64,000 nucleotides of DNA from the NCBI GenBank assembly GCA_021771715.1, contig JAETOO010000001.1, positions 372,001 to 436,000 on the forward strand. Direction: 5' to 3'. Positions 18,202 through 27,250 of this stretch are shown here, piece by piece. Positions within the stretch are counted from its first letter, which is position 1. Every line of letters begins with the position of its first letter. The notes beneath the pieces are model-generated. The model did no database searches, had not been told where the DNA came from, and was given only the letters and a program-made list of their open reading frames with translations. The position numbers and the translations under genes are program-made. The DNA comes from Oscillospiraceae bacterium. Its GTDB lineage: Bacteria > Bacillota > Clostridia > Lachnospirales > Lachnospiraceae.

Positions 18202-18699
18202 ATGAGCGACGTGAAGCTATACCGCAAAAGGATCATCCCGGACGAATGCCTGCTTCTTGACCAGGACATCATTCTCTACCGGGACCAGGAAGTCATTATC
18301 ACGAAATGGAACACGATTCACCCGAAAAAGACACTGCACCACGGCTATTCCTGCTACTTCATGGAGCGCGGCTACAAGGTCAGCAAGTTCTACGACCGCG
18401 ACAACCATCTGATCAGCTGGTACTGCGACATCATCTCGCATACCTACGACCCGAAGACGGAGACGTACGTCTTCACTGACCTGCTCGCCGACGTGATCAT
18501 CTACCCGGACGGCTTTGTGCGCGTCGTCGACCTCGATGAGCTCGCGGACGCCCTGCGCGACGGCCTGATCACCTCCGACCAGCTGCAGCTCGCGCTGCGC
18601 AGGCTCGACAAGCTCCTGTCCGTGATCTACAAGGGAGCCTTCCCAAAGCTGCAGAAATACATCGAGGACTACGAGCACCCCGATGCACAGCACGTATAA
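18202..18699 (+). CDS. DUF402 family protein (nucleoside di-/triphosphatase-like)
   Basis: 165 aa from MSDVKLYRKRIIPDECLLL at 18202, chosen because GGGGGA lies 7 nt upstream. The DUF402 core is visible: KFYDRDNHLISWYCDIISHTYDP and DLLADVIIYPDGFVRVVDLDEL, whose Asp-rich motifs bind the metal in characterised nucleotide phosphatases of this family (such as staphylococcal Ntdp). Cytoplasmic and usually monocistronic. The activity here is inferred from the family. Confidence 0.82.
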   Translation: MSDVKLYRKRIIPDECLLLDQDIILYRDQEVIITKWNTIHPKKTLHHGYSCYFMERGYKVSKFYDRDNHLISWYCDIISHTYDPKTETYVFTDLLADVIIYPDGFVRVVDLDELADALRDGLITSDQLQLALRRLDKLLSVIYKGAFPKLQKYIEDYEHPDAQHV

Positions 18700-18712
18700 A
18701 CACAACTCATGC

Positions 18713-18752
18713 GAAGCTCCCTGCGGCCGCCCTTCTGACCGCAGGGAGCTTC
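18713..18752 (+). terminator. Terminator after the DUF402 gene
   Basis: A perfect 14-bp stem GAAGCTCCCTGCGG (18713-18726) with 18739-18752, a 12-nt loop, then TTGTCGG. It lies 13 nt after the stop codon. The T-run is short, but the stem is strong. Confidence 0.7.
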
Positions 18753-18828
18753 TTGTCGGTCGGCGCGAAACAAACATCCGCGCACTCCTTTTTAGAACCA
18801 CTGTCCTCACATGAAAACGTCTGAAACG

Positions 18829-19575
18829 CTACTGAAAATCCGGGTACTCGATCTGCACGAGCCGCAGGCCGTGGGCCGGCGCGGTCTCGGCGGCGCGGGA
18901 GCGGTCTTTGGCCGCCAGGATCGCGGGAATCTCCTCCGGCGCGATCTGCCCGCCGCCCACGCGCAGCAGTGTGCCGGTGATGATGCGGACCATGTTGTAG
19001 AGGAACCCGTTGCCGCGGATGCGCAGTGTGAGGATGTCGCCGCTTTTGGTCAGCTCGAGGCTGTAGATCGTGCGGACGCAGTTCGTCACATCCTCCTTTT
19101 TCGTGCAGAAGCTCGTGAAATCGTGCTCCCCGACAAGATACGAGGCCGCCTCGCGCATTTTTTCCAGGTCGAGGTCGTAATAGTAAAAAAGCGAGTACAG
19201 CCGTGCAATCGGGTCCGGAAACCGCCGGTTGCAGATCCGGTACTCGTACGTCTTTACCGTCCGCTGGAACCGCGGGTGAAAGTCCGGCGGCACCTCACAC
19301 GAATCCTGGACCCGGATATCCGCCGGGAGCCGCGTGTTCATCGCGTAGGAGATCCGCCCCGCCGGCATCCGCGCCGCGGTGTCGAACACACACACATTTC
19401 CGTCCGCATGCACGCCGGAGTCCGTGCGGCTCGCGCCGATCACATGAATCTCCTCCTGCAACAGCTCCGAGAGGTGATGGTTCAGGACACTCTCGATCGT
19501 AATGCCGTTCGGCTGCACCTGCCACCCGCAGTAATTCGTGCCGTCATATGCGACAATCAATTTCACCCGCTTCAT
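18829..19575 (-). CDS. truA: tRNA pseudouridine synthase A
   Basis: 248 aa, full length. Makes pseudouridine at positions 38-40 of tRNA anticodon arms. Visible motifs: KLIVAYDGTNYCGWQVQPNG, catalytic D52 in GASRTDSGVHA, KTYEYRI, and GNGFLYNMVRIITGTLLRVG. Its ATG overlaps the stop of the upstream binding-protein gene as ATGA, with AAAGGAG inside that gene's end, so translation is coupled. In many Firmicutes truA directly follows ecfT; here the galactose module lies between them. Confidence 0.96.
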   Translation of the reverse strand: MKRVKLIVAYDGTNYCGWQVQPNGITIESVLNHHLSELLQEEIHVIGASRTDSGVHADGNVCVFDTAARMPAGRISYAMNTRLPADIRVQDSCEVPPDFHPRFQRTVKTYEYRICNRRFPDPIARLYSLFYYYDLDLEKMREAASYLVGEHDFTSFCTKKEDVTNCVRTIYSLELTKSGDILTLRIRGNGFLYNMVRIITGTLLRVGGGQIAPEEIPAILAAKDRSRAAETAPAHGLRLVQIEYPDFQ

Positions 19576-20642
19576 GAATCTGCTCCTTTCGCCTGAAACT
19601 CCTCCGCGTTCTCCCTCGTCACCTTGTAGTACGGCAGGTAAATATACTGCTCTTTTTCAAATTCCAGCTCGTCCATTCCCTGCCCGGTCGCGAGCGCCAG
19701 GACCAGCTTCGCCATCGCCTCTGCCTGGCCCTCCTTGTCGTTGTACACCGTCGCCCGGAGCGTTCCCTCGATCACAGCCTCCAGCCCTACCTCCGTCCCG
19801 TCGATGCCGAAAAACACCGGGATGTTCGCCTCCGTGTAGTTCGTCTTGCCGTACGCGTCGACGGCCCCCAGCGCCATGTCATCGTTGTTCGCCAGCACCA
19901 GCTCGATCTGTGTCCGGTACTGGCCGATCATCTGCGCCATGCGGTTCTGCGCCTGCGCCCGGTTCCAGTTCGCGTTCCGCCAGCTCAGCTTCTCCAGCTC
20001 GATGCCGCTGCTCTTTAAGGTATCCACGGCGCTCTCCGTGCGGATGATCGCGTCCTGATGGCCCGGCTCCCCCTCCAGCACCACGTACTGGATCCTGCCG
20101 TCCCTGTTGCGGTCGATCGCGGGATCAGAGAGGATCACATCAGCCGCCAGCTCGCCCTGCATGACGCCGGACTGCCTGGCATCCGCCCCGACGTAGTACA
20201 GCCTGTCCCACTGCAGCATGTCCTCCGCAACCGGCTCCCGGTTGAAAAAGATGATCGGCACATCGCTTTCCCGCGCCAGGTCGATGATCTCCGAGGGATC
20301 CGCCCGGTCCACCAGATTCACCAGAAGAATCCGGCAGCCCTCCTCGATCAGCTCCGCGACCTGGTCGTCCTGAACCCGCTGGGATCCCGCCGCATCCCGC
20401 ACCGCCACCGCGATCTCCGCCCTGCCCTCCGCCTCCTCGGCCAACTCCTCCCGAAAGCAGTCCAGCAGCTCACTGATAAACGTATCGCTCTCGTCATAGC
20501 ACGTCACCCCAACCCTGATATTCCCCGCCGTCTCCGCCCTCTCCCCCGCACACCCGCCGGCAAGCAGCGCACCCGCGACCAGCGCAAAGAACCCTGCCAG
20601 CCCCAGCACGTTTTTTCTGATGTCTCCCCAGTCATTTTTCAA
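19572..20642 (-). CDS. Galactose/glucose-type substrate-binding lipoprotein (MglB-like, canonical order)
   Basis: 356 aa. The start is TTG at 20642 with GAGGAGGG 8 nt upstream; the nearby ATG is out of frame. Lipoprotein signal with lipobox LAGGC (cysteine about residue 31), then IRVGVTCYDESDTFISELL, VIFFNREP-like PIIFFNREPVAED, YYVGADARQSGVMQGELAAD, a calcium-loop-like DRNRDGRIQYVVLEGEPGHQDA, and NNDDMALGAVDAYGK. These are in normal MglB order. No permease is adjacent; it ends in the truA start. It may feed the MglAC importer or act in sensing together with the kinase cluster upstream. Confidence 0.85.
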   Translation of the reverse strand: MKNDWGDIRKNVLGLAGFFALVAGALLAGGCAGERAETAGNIRVGVTCYDESDTFISELLDCFREELAEEAEGRAEIAVAVRDAAGSQRVQDDQVAELIEEGCRILLVNLVDRADPSEIIDLARESDVPIIFFNREPVAEDMLQWDRLYYVGADARQSGVMQGELAADVILSDPAIDRNRDGRIQYVVLEGEPGHQDAIIRTESAVDTLKSSGIELEKLSWRNANWNRAQAQNRMAQMIGQYRTQIELVLANNDDMALGAVDAYGKTNYTEANIPVFFGIDGTEVGLEAVIEGTLRATVYNDKEGQAEAMAKLVLALATGQGMDELEFEKEQYIYLPYYKVTRENAEEFQAKGADS

Positions 20643-20766
20643 TCCCCATTCCCTCCTCTCCCTAACCCGGACAAACCGGAACCAAAAATTTTGCCACTCT
20701 GCGCAAGATTTCGTTTATAAGTATCTCTATAAATGCCGCAAATCTCCCATCCGCCATTCACAGTCA

Positions 20767-21008
20767 GAGAAGTACACCGGGGCGTCCACAGGCGACTATA
20801 GCGAGTCTTTACAAGTACTTGGGCCTCAGGAGGCCGGAGTATCTGTAAGGATCCTGCGATCCAGCAGGATTCTTAGCGGGCACTGTCTGAGCACCATGTG
20901 CATCCGGCACATGGTGCGAGTTGCCCGCGGCAGATACGCAGGCCTTCTGAGACCCTAGTACTTGTAGACGAGCGCCCCGGAGCCTGCGGACGCCCCGGTG
21001 TACTTCTC
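20767..21008. repeat. 242-bp nested palindrome (cruciform-like element)
   Basis: Outer stem: 20767-20793 with 20982-21008, 26 of 27 pairs. Inside it: ACAAGTACT (20811-20819) with 20957-20965; 20821-20835 with 20941-20955 (13 of 15); GTATCTG (20839-20845) with 20931-20937. The centre splits into two hairpins: 20846-20857 with 20864-20875, and GCGGGCA (20876-20882) with 20922-20928, which holds a perfect 11-bp stem 20891-20901 with 20907-20917. All arms are nested in register. It fills the gap between the two binding-protein genes. No T-run, no open frame, no clear target duplication. Confidence 0.85.
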
Positions 21009-21039
21009 GTCCGGTAAACCACAGATCCCCCCCGCACTC

Positions 21040-21984
21040 TCACTGACTCATCGTATACAGCATCTCCTGATTCTCCTTCGTAAACAGCGTCCCCCTGCGC
21101 ATCACGACATGCTGCACCGCCGTGCCCTTCATCTGCCGAAGCGGATTCCGCACCTTCTCCGCGACCTCCGTCAGACTCTGATACCCCATCAGAAACCCGT
21201 CCGGCACGATCAGGCAGCGCGCTGCCCCGGTGTCGAGGTAGTAGACCGCCCGCGCGGAACTTCCGATCCCGTAGAGCACGGCCCCGTGCAGGTCGTTGGC
21301 CGCCGCGCACGCTCCCGCGGCGATCAGGCTGCCGTCGTCAAAGGCCACCACGATGTTCACCCTCGGCTGCTCCGTCAGATCGTCCGCCCCGGAGACGGCA
21401 AACGCCACCGTGCCTTTGGCCCCTTCCTCCGCCAGCAACTCCTCAAAGCCGCTCCTGCGGGCCTCGGCCGCCTCCGCTTCCCCGCGCGTCCAGACCAGCC
21501 CCAGCGTCTTTCCGTCGAGGTTCCCGGCGTAATCCTCCAGCAGCGCGCGCGCCAGATCCCGCCCCATCGCGCGGTTGTCCGGCCCCGTGGACGGGAGCTC
21601 CGTCTCCCGGGACCGGTCGCCGCCGACGAGCAGGACCGGAATCTTCGTCCTTTTCTGCAGCGCCTCCGCCGTGACCCCCGCGACCGGCTGCACCAGCAGC
21701 GCTTCGGCTCCGTTCTGCGCCTCCTGCGCCGCCAGCTGCTCCACCTCCGCCGCGGACAGTTCCGCCGCCGTGCTGACCACGTACGCCTCCACTTCCTCGT
21801 CCTCCGCCGCCATGCGCAGCCCGTACTTAAAAGAGGTCCACTGGTCATCCTCCGAATTCCGGACAATGACGGACACTCTCTGCCGTTCCTTCCCGCTTTT
21901 CTCCTTCAGCATGAACGAAACCAGCAGCGCAAGCAGCGCCGCCAGCGTCAACTCGATTAAAATAAATGTCTTCTTACTGTTCAT
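21040..21984 (-). CDS. Membrane-anchored periplasmic-binding-protein-like sugar sensor
   Basis: 314 aa from MNSKKTFILIELTLAALLALL at 21984, overlapping the kinase gene by 11 nt. An N-terminal hydrophobic helix (about 6-26) without a lipobox cysteine suggests a membrane anchor. The rest is a periplasmic-binding-protein type 1 fold (VSVIVRNSEDDQWTSFKYGLRMAAED; GAEALLVQPVAG; IPVLLVGGDRSRETELPSTGPDNRAMGRDLA). It is co-encoded with a YesM-like kinase and YesN-like regulator, matching three-component systems such as XylFII-LytST in Clostridium, where an anchored binding protein hands the sugar signal to the kinase. A sensor role is inferred from this order. Confidence 0.75.
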   Translation of the reverse strand: MNSKKTFILIELTLAALLALLVSFMLKEKSGKERQRVSVIVRNSEDDQWTSFKYGLRMAAEDEEVEAYVVSTAAELSAAEVEQLAAQEAQNGAEALLVQPVAGVTAEALQKRTKIPVLLVGGDRSRETELPSTGPDNRAMGRDLARALLEDYAGNLDGKTLGLVWTRGEAEAAEARRSGFEELLAEEGAKGTVAFAVSGADDLTEQPRVNIVVAFDDGSLIAAGACAAANDLHGAVLYGIGSSARAVYYLDTGAARCLIVPDGFLMGYQSLTEVAEKVRNPLRQMKGTAVQHVVMRRGTLFTKENQEMLYTMSQ

Positions 21985-23809
21985 CGTAGTACCTGTGGCC
22001 CTGCTCCAGCCTCTCTCTGTTCTCCTCCGTGTACGCCACCGCCGGAATGCAGACCGAGACGCGCGTCCCCTCATCCGGCTCGCTCGCAATCTCCAGCCCG
22101 TACGATTCCCCGAACAGGAGCCTGATGCGGTTGTTGACATTGACGAGGCCCACGCCCGACCCGCGCTTGTGGACGCGCTTGTCGTCTGTCAGGAGGAGCC
22201 TTACCTCCTCCTCGGACATTCCCATGCCGTTGTCCTCCACCGAGAGGACGACCCTTCCGTCCTGCCGTCTTCCCGTCACCCGGATCTCGCCGCAGTCCTC
22301 CATGCCGCACACGCCGTAGTTGATCGCATTTTCCAGAAGCGGCTGCAGCACAAGCTTCACGGTGCAGAACGATTCGATCTCCGGCTCCACGTCAAACGTC
22401 ACGGCAAATGCATCCCTGTAGCGCACCTTCTGGATGTTCATGTAGCTCTCGGCGTGCTGCAGCTCCTCCTTCACGCTGATGACCGTCCGCCCCTTCGACA
22501 GGCTGATCCGGAACAGCTTCGCGAGCTGCGAGATCATAAACGCGGCCTCCTCGTTGCGCTCCCCCTCGATCATCCAGGTGATCGAGTCCAGCGTGTTGTA
22601 CAGGAAGTGCGGGTTGATCTGGCTCTGCAGCGCGTCCAGCTCACTCTTTCTGCGCTCCGTCTGCTCCTGGACGATCTTCCGCATCAGCATGTCAATCTGC
22701 TCATACGATTTCTGGATCGAGTAGCCGAGGTGCCGGATCTCGATCGAGCCGCCGATATAGATCTCCGGCTTCTCCCCCGCCTCATACTCCATGACGGAGT
22801 CGTTCAGCCGCATGATCGGCCTCGAAATCCGGACCGCGACGACGCGGTTGACCACGGAGAGCATCATCGCCATCAGAAGCATAATGATCCCGATAAAGTA
22901 GCGGATATTGATCATCCCGCGCGTGAACGCCGTGTAGGGGATCACCCCGACGAGCCGCCAGCCGGTGTAGCTGATGTTGTTCACCACCAGCTTCCGCCGC
23001 GCTCCGTTGAAGGAGTCCTCGTAGATCCCTTCCTTGTGCTTCGCCGCGGTGACGCTGTTCTCCCGCGCCAGGCCGCGGTTGATCTGGATCTGCCGCGGGT
23101 GGTAGATGATCTCCCCGTTGCGATCGCACAGGTAGTAGTACTGCCCGTTATTCTGCGTGTTGATCTGCTTCATCACGCGGGAGACGCTCGAATAGTCCAT
23201 GTCCACCAGCAGCACGCCGGGCTGCGGGACCCCGTTCACCGTGATCTCGATCGCCCGGCTCAGGGAGATCACCCAGTAATAGCGGAAGCTCGAGTCGTCA
23301 AACAGGTTCTGAATGTGAGGCGTGGAGAAATGCATGTTCTCCATCTCCCCCATCGCCCGCACGAACCAGTCCTGGCGCGACACATTCGGGTCCTCCTTCT
23401 GGAGCGCCACCGGCTCCGCCGCCATCAAACTCCCGTAGTGATTGTAGACGGCGATCGTCCGCAGATTGTCCCGGTTGGCCTCGTACAGCAGGTTCATCCC
23501 CCGCTGCACGGCGAGATCCTGGTTCGCAAAATCGCTCTCCTTGATGACATTGTAGTAGATCGCATCCGAGATTCTGCGCATGCCCACAAGATAATCTTCG
23601 AGATTTTCTCCCGCCTGCTCCATCACCTTCTGCGTGCTCCGTATCGTCTCCTCCCGCGCAAGCGTCGAGAACCGGAGGTACAGGACGATCCCCAGCACCA
23701 GCATGATGAAGAACGACACCAGCGAAAACGCGATCATGATGGTGGACTGCAGGCCCCTTGGCTCTATTTTTCTGATACGACTGACAATCCTATGCTTCAC
23801 TCTTCTCAT
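21974..23809 (-). CDS. Sensor histidine kinase, YesM type
   Basis: 611 aa. Membrane helix 24-46, extracellular Cache-like sensor (about 47-300), second helix about 302-322, HAMP (323-375), His_kinase domain with H401 in LQSQINPHFLYNTLDSI, and a HATPase with ENAINYGV, SVEDNGMGM and GSGVGLVNVNNRI. The N-box is intact. Its start overlaps the regulator gene by 20 nt. Such kinases normally respond to extracellular sugars and phosphorylate a partner AraC-type response regulator. Confidence 0.93.
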   Translation of the reverse strand: MRRVKHRIVSRIRKIEPRGLQSTIMIAFSLVSFFIMLVLGIVLYLRFSTLAREETIRSTQKVMEQAGENLEDYLVGMRRISDAIYYNVIKESDFANQDLAVQRGMNLLYEANRDNLRTIAVYNHYGSLMAAEPVALQKEDPNVSRQDWFVRAMGEMENMHFSTPHIQNLFDDSSFRYYWVISLSRAIEITVNGVPQPGVLLVDMDYSSVSRVMKQINTQNNGQYYYLCDRNGEIIYHPRQIQINRGLARENSVTAAKHKEGIYEDSFNGARRKLVVNNISYTGWRLVGVIPYTAFTRGMINIRYFIGIIMLLMAMMLSVVNRVVAVRISRPIMRLNDSVMEYEAGEKPEIYIGGSIEIRHLGYSIQKSYEQIDMLMRKIVQEQTERRKSELDALQSQINPHFLYNTLDSITWMIEGERNEEAAFMISQLAKLFRISLSKGRTVISVKEELQHAESYMNIQKVRYRDAFAVTFDVEPEIESFCTVKLVLQPLLENAINYGVCGMEDCGEIRVTGRRQDGRVVLSVEDNGMGMSEEEVRLLLTDDKRVHKRGSGVGLVNVNNRIRLLFGESYGLEIASEPDEGTRVSVCIPAVAYTEENRERLEQGHRYYDEQ

Positions 23810-25400
23810 GCTCCGTCCTGTACTTCAAGGGGGACATGCCATACCGCCGCTTGAACACGTAGCTGAAATAGTTCGGATCGGCGTACCCCACGCTCTTTGC
23901 GATAATATAGTTCTTGTCGTTCGTCTCCACCAGCAGGCGCGACGCCTGCTCCATGCGGTAGTCCGTCAGATAGCCCACAAACGAGGTCCCGGTCTCCTTC
24001 TTGAAGATGGTGGAAAAGTACGAGTTGGAGAGCCCGAGCTCCCCGCAGACCGTATCCAGCGACAGACTCTCGTCCGCGTAGTGGCTGCGCACGTACGCCT
24101 TCGCCTTCGCGACGAACGACTGCGACGACCTGCTGCGGGCGCTCGTCAGCTCATTGTGGAACGAGATGCTCAGCTCCAGGAGCCATCTGCGAAGCTCGTC
24201 CGTCTCAAGCTCCAGCAGCCCGTTGTAGAGCTCCTTGACATCCCCGAAATACCTGCCCGCCGGGATGTCGTTGTTCGATGAGAAGCGGAACAGCGCGCCC
24301 ACCAGCTCCATCACCGCGACGCGGTGCTGCTGCAGCGAGGTTGCGGAGGCAATGCTCCGGCCAAGGTACGCGTCGACCGCTCTCTCCATGTCCGCCGCCT
24401 CGCCCACGCGGATCATTTTGAACAGTCTCGACAGCTCAGACTCATACTCCAGCGCGGCCGTCCTCGTCTCCCTGGGCGCGATCTCCTTGATGTTGATCGC
24501 GCGCGAGGCGCCGTAGAGGATCCGGTAGGACACCGCCTCCCTCGCGTTGCCGTAGGACGCGGCGAGATCCAGGATATTCCTGCACACCTGCCCGATCCCG
24601 ACGGTGACGACCGCCCCGTGGATCCGGTGCACGTACCTGCAGAACCGGTCGCACTCATCCGTCAGCGCGGCCACCTCGCTCTCCCGGTCAAGCTGGGCGA
24701 GCATGACGGTATTCCCCAGGTACGAGAAAAACCGCGCCCTCCACTTTTCGGCCAGCCGCTCCTGGGCCTGGCGCTGCACGGACGCAAACAGCAGCAGCGG
24801 GTTGATCGTCTCCTGCAGGCCGCGCGACGACGTGTGGATGACCAGGCAGCAGAAAAACGGCCCCTCGAGCGAGATCTGGTAGTCGGAGAGGTATTTCGGC
24901 AGCTTTTCCTCCTGAATCCGCCCCTCGATCAGGGTGGAGTAGAAGTTTGCCTGCAAGAACGGCAGCGACTCCAGGTAGTAGTTCTGCAGGACTTCCACGT
25001 TCTGCTTCTCGCTGATCTCCTGGTCGAGCTTCTCCTTCAGGCGGGCGAACACCTCCGTGAGCTCCGCGGAATTGGCCGGCTTGAGGATGTACTCCTCCGC
25101 CTCCAGGTGGACGGCCTCCTTCGCGTACTCGAACTCGTCGAACCCGGTGAAGAACAGGACCTTGGTCGCCGGGTATTCCTTCCTGATGCGCTGCGCCAGC
25201 TCCATGCCGTCCATGTAGGGCATCCGGATGTCGGTCACCACCACATCCGGCTGCACCTCCTCCAGGATTTCCAGGGCCTTGACGCCGTTGTTCGCGTAAC
25301 CGATCACGGAGAAGCCCAGGGCCTCCCAGTCGATTTTCCGCAGGATGACGCGGATGACTTCCTCCTCGTCGTCTACCAAGAGTACCGTGTATCGTTCCAT
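23790..25400 (-). CDS. Response regulator with AraC-type output domain, YesN type
   Basis: 536 aa. REC domain 1-120 with acidic pocket D10/D11, phospho-acceptor D57 in VVVTDIRMPYMDG and K107-type lysine in YILKPAN. A long middle region (about 130-425) is typical of YesN proteins. C-terminal AraC HTH pair from about 430 (LSLDTVCGELGLSNSYFSTIFKKETG; YIIAKSVGYADPNYFSYVFKRRYGMSP). First gene of the sensing operon, with a near-consensus promoter upstream. Its likely target is the adjacent mglBAC operon. Confidence 0.93.
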   Translation of the reverse strand: MERYTVLLVDDEEEVIRVILRKIDWEALGFSVIGYANNGVKALEILEEVQPDVVVTDIRMPYMDGMELAQRIRKEYPATKVLFFTGFDEFEYAKEAVHLEAEEYILKPANSAELTEVFARLKEKLDQEISEKQNVEVLQNYYLESLPFLQANFYSTLIEGRIQEEKLPKYLSDYQISLEGPFFCCLVIHTSSRGLQETINPLLLFASVQRQAQERLAEKWRARFFSYLGNTVMLAQLDRESEVAALTDECDRFCRYVHRIHGAVVTVGIGQVCRNILDLAASYGNAREAVSYRILYGASRAINIKEIAPRETRTAALEYESELSRLFKMIRVGEAADMERAVDAYLGRSIASATSLQQHRVAVMELVGALFRFSSNNDIPAGRYFGDVKELYNGLLELETDELRRWLLELSISFHNELTSARSRSSQSFVAKAKAYVRSHYADESLSLDTVCGELGLSNSYFSTIFKKETGTSFVGYLTDYRMEQASRLLVETNDKNYIIAKSVGYADPNYFSYVFKRRYGMSPLKYRTEHEKSEA

Positions 25401-25438
25401 AGGGGGACCTCCTTTGGGGTGTGGGGTGAACTGAGGGT

Positions 25439-25467
25439 ATTATAGCAAGTTCGGGTGGGAATGTAAA
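25439..25467 (-). promoter_or_regulatory. Promoter of the response regulator/kinase operon
   Basis: Minus strand: TTTACA (25462-25467), 17-nt spacer ending TTGC, TATAAT (25439-25444). The leader would be about 30 nt. One of the best sigma-A matches in the window. Confidence 0.75.
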
Positions 25468-25504
25468 CGGAGGGCGGGGGATTTCCTGATAACAGGACGC
25501 GAAG

Positions 25505-25551
25505 CAGGCACAGAAACGGATGCCGCGGACGGCTGTCCGATTCTGTGCCTG
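25505..25551. terminator. Hairpin downstream of mglC
   Basis: CAGGCACAGAA (25505-25515) pairs with 25541-25551, with a further CGGA/TCCG pair inside. It is 25 nt past the mglC stop. The T-rich side is on the plus strand, so as an mglC terminator it is imperfect; a second small palindrome (25484-25497) follows on the minus strand. Confidence 0.5.
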
Positions 25552-25576
25552 TCTTACCTTTTATTTTAGAATTTCC

Positions 25577-27232
25577 CTACTTCTTCTGCACGTACTTCAG
25601 GCAGTCGAGTGTGACGGCCGCGAGGATGATGATGCCCTCGAATACGAACTGCAGATTGGTGTCGATGCCGAGGATCGTCAGGGAGTAGGTGAGGGCGGTG
25701 AAGATGAGCACGCCGACTACCACGCCTGAGATCTTGCCGATGCCGCCGGTGAAGGATACGCCGCCCACGACGCAGGCCGCGATGGCGTCCATATCCCAGC
25801 CCTGTCCGTAGGCTGCGGAGCCGGAACCGACCATGCGGGCGCACTCGAGCCAGGAGCCGAAGCCGTAGAGGACGCCCGCCAGCATGAAGGCACCCATCGT
25901 GACGCGGAACACGGAGATGCCGGAGACGGCTGCCGCCTCAGAGTTTCCGCCGACCGCGTACAGGTATTTGCCGAAGGTGGTCTTGTTCCAGATGAACCAC
26001 ACGATCGCGATCGCCGCGACGGCCCAGAAAATGATCGTCGGGAAGCCGTTGATCTTCGGGATGATCATCTTCGGGATCGAGGACTCGATCGCGCCGAAGG
26101 AGACACCCTTGGTCGCGTATGTGACGATACCGAAAATCATCAGCATGTTCGCCATCGTCGAGATGAAGGGGTGCATCTTGAACTTGGCCGTAAAGAAGCC
26201 CGCGATCGACGTAAAGCAGGTGCACAGGCAGATGCAGGCCAGAAGCGCCAGCACCACGCGCAGCGGCACCGGAATGCCGGTAAAGTCAAACACATGTCCG
26301 AAGACCGCGCCGGTGTTCACACCCTGATGCATCACGATCGTCGCCGTCGTCATGCCCATGCCGACCATGCGGCCGATTGAGAGGTCTGTTCCTGTCAGGA
26401 GGATCAGACCTGCCACGCCGAGCGCGAGGAAGATGCGCGGCGATGCCTGCTGCAGAATATTGAGCACGTTATTGTAGGTCAGCAGCGGCATGTTTTTCAG
26501 GATCGGCGTGATGATGCACAGCAAGATAAAAATCAGAATGATTACAATGTAGAGGCCGTTCCGCAGCAGAAATTCTCTGCGGTTGAAGGTGTAGCGGTAG
26601 TTTTCCAGCTTCTGAAGCCGGGACTCCGCAAACGTGAACTTCGACATGCGCAGCATATCAATCAGATGATACCGGTAGGTGTAGGCCGCATGTCTTCTGT
26701 CCTTGATCTCCTGCAGCTCCTTCTCGAGCTCCATCTTCGCGTCAAAGAGCCTGTTTTTGTGGACATACTTTTCGTCCTTGATCTCCTGGTGGTCGGAAAG
26801 CTTCGCGACAATCTCCTGGTGCTGCTTCTCCAGCTCCGCCACACGTCTGTGGTATTTTTCCTGTGCGAGCACCTTTTCCCGCTTGCAGCTCTCCCTGACC
26901 GGCTGATAGTATTCCCGGTCGTAGTGCGCCTTCAGATAGGCCTCCGCCTCCGCAATCAGTCTGGACACCTCGCCCTGATTCTTTGCCTCTACCGCTTTTG
27001 CCTTCTCAAGCGCCGCGCGTTCCTGGGCGATCCGCCTGTCTTTCTCCTCCTTTGTGTAGCTGCGCTCTCTCTTGATCCGTTCGATCTGGTTCTGGATGGA
27101 GATCACCCTGTTCGTACCGTCTGCCCGCAGAGCGTCAATTCTCTGCTGGATCGCGCCGATGTGCTCGTCGATCGGCTTACGCAGCTTCTCCTCCTGCTCG
27201 GACGTAAGAATCGTACTGTTTCCGTTCGCCAT
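25577..27232 (-). CDS. mglC: Galactose/methyl-galactoside ABC permease with long N-terminal coiled coil
   Basis: 551 aa, against about 336 in E. coli MglC. Residues 1 to about 223 are hydrophilic and highly charged with heptad-like patterns (IDEHIGAIQQRIDALRADG; KAVEAKNQGEVSRLIAEAEAYL; YHRRVAELEKQHQEIVAKL), so a cytoplasmic coiled coil is likely. The membrane part begins at about 224 (GLYIVIILIFILLCIITPIL) and has normal MglC features: GTDLSIGRMVGMGM, KFKMHPFISTMAN, and YAVGGNSEAAAVSGISV. It forms the channel with MglA and MglB. The gene starts 18 nt after mglA. Confidence 0.9.
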   Translation of the reverse strand: MANGNSTILTSEQEEKLRKPIDEHIGAIQQRIDALRADGTNRVISIQNQIERIKRERSYTKEEKDRRIAQERAALEKAKAVEAKNQGEVSRLIAEAEAYLKAHYDREYYQPVRESCKREKVLAQEKYHRRVAELEKQHQEIVAKLSDHQEIKDEKYVHKNRLFDAKMELEKELQEIKDRRHAAYTYRYHLIDMLRMSKFTFAESRLQKLENYRYTFNRREFLLRNGLYIVIILIFILLCIITPILKNMPLLTYNNVLNILQQASPRIFLALGVAGLILLTGTDLSIGRMVGMGMTTATIVMHQGVNTGAVFGHVFDFTGIPVPLRVVLALLACICLCTCFTSIAGFFTAKFKMHPFISTMANMLMIFGIVTYATKGVSFGAIESSIPKMIIPKINGFPTIIFWAVAAIAIVWFIWNKTTFGKYLYAVGGNSEAAAVSGISVFRVTMGAFMLAGVLYGFGSWLECARMVGSGSAAYGQGWDMDAIAACVVGGVSFTGGIGKISGVVVGVLIFTALTYSLTILGIDTNLQFVFEGIIILAAVTLDCLKYVQKK

Positions 27233-27250
27233 CTCTATTAATCTCCTTCA

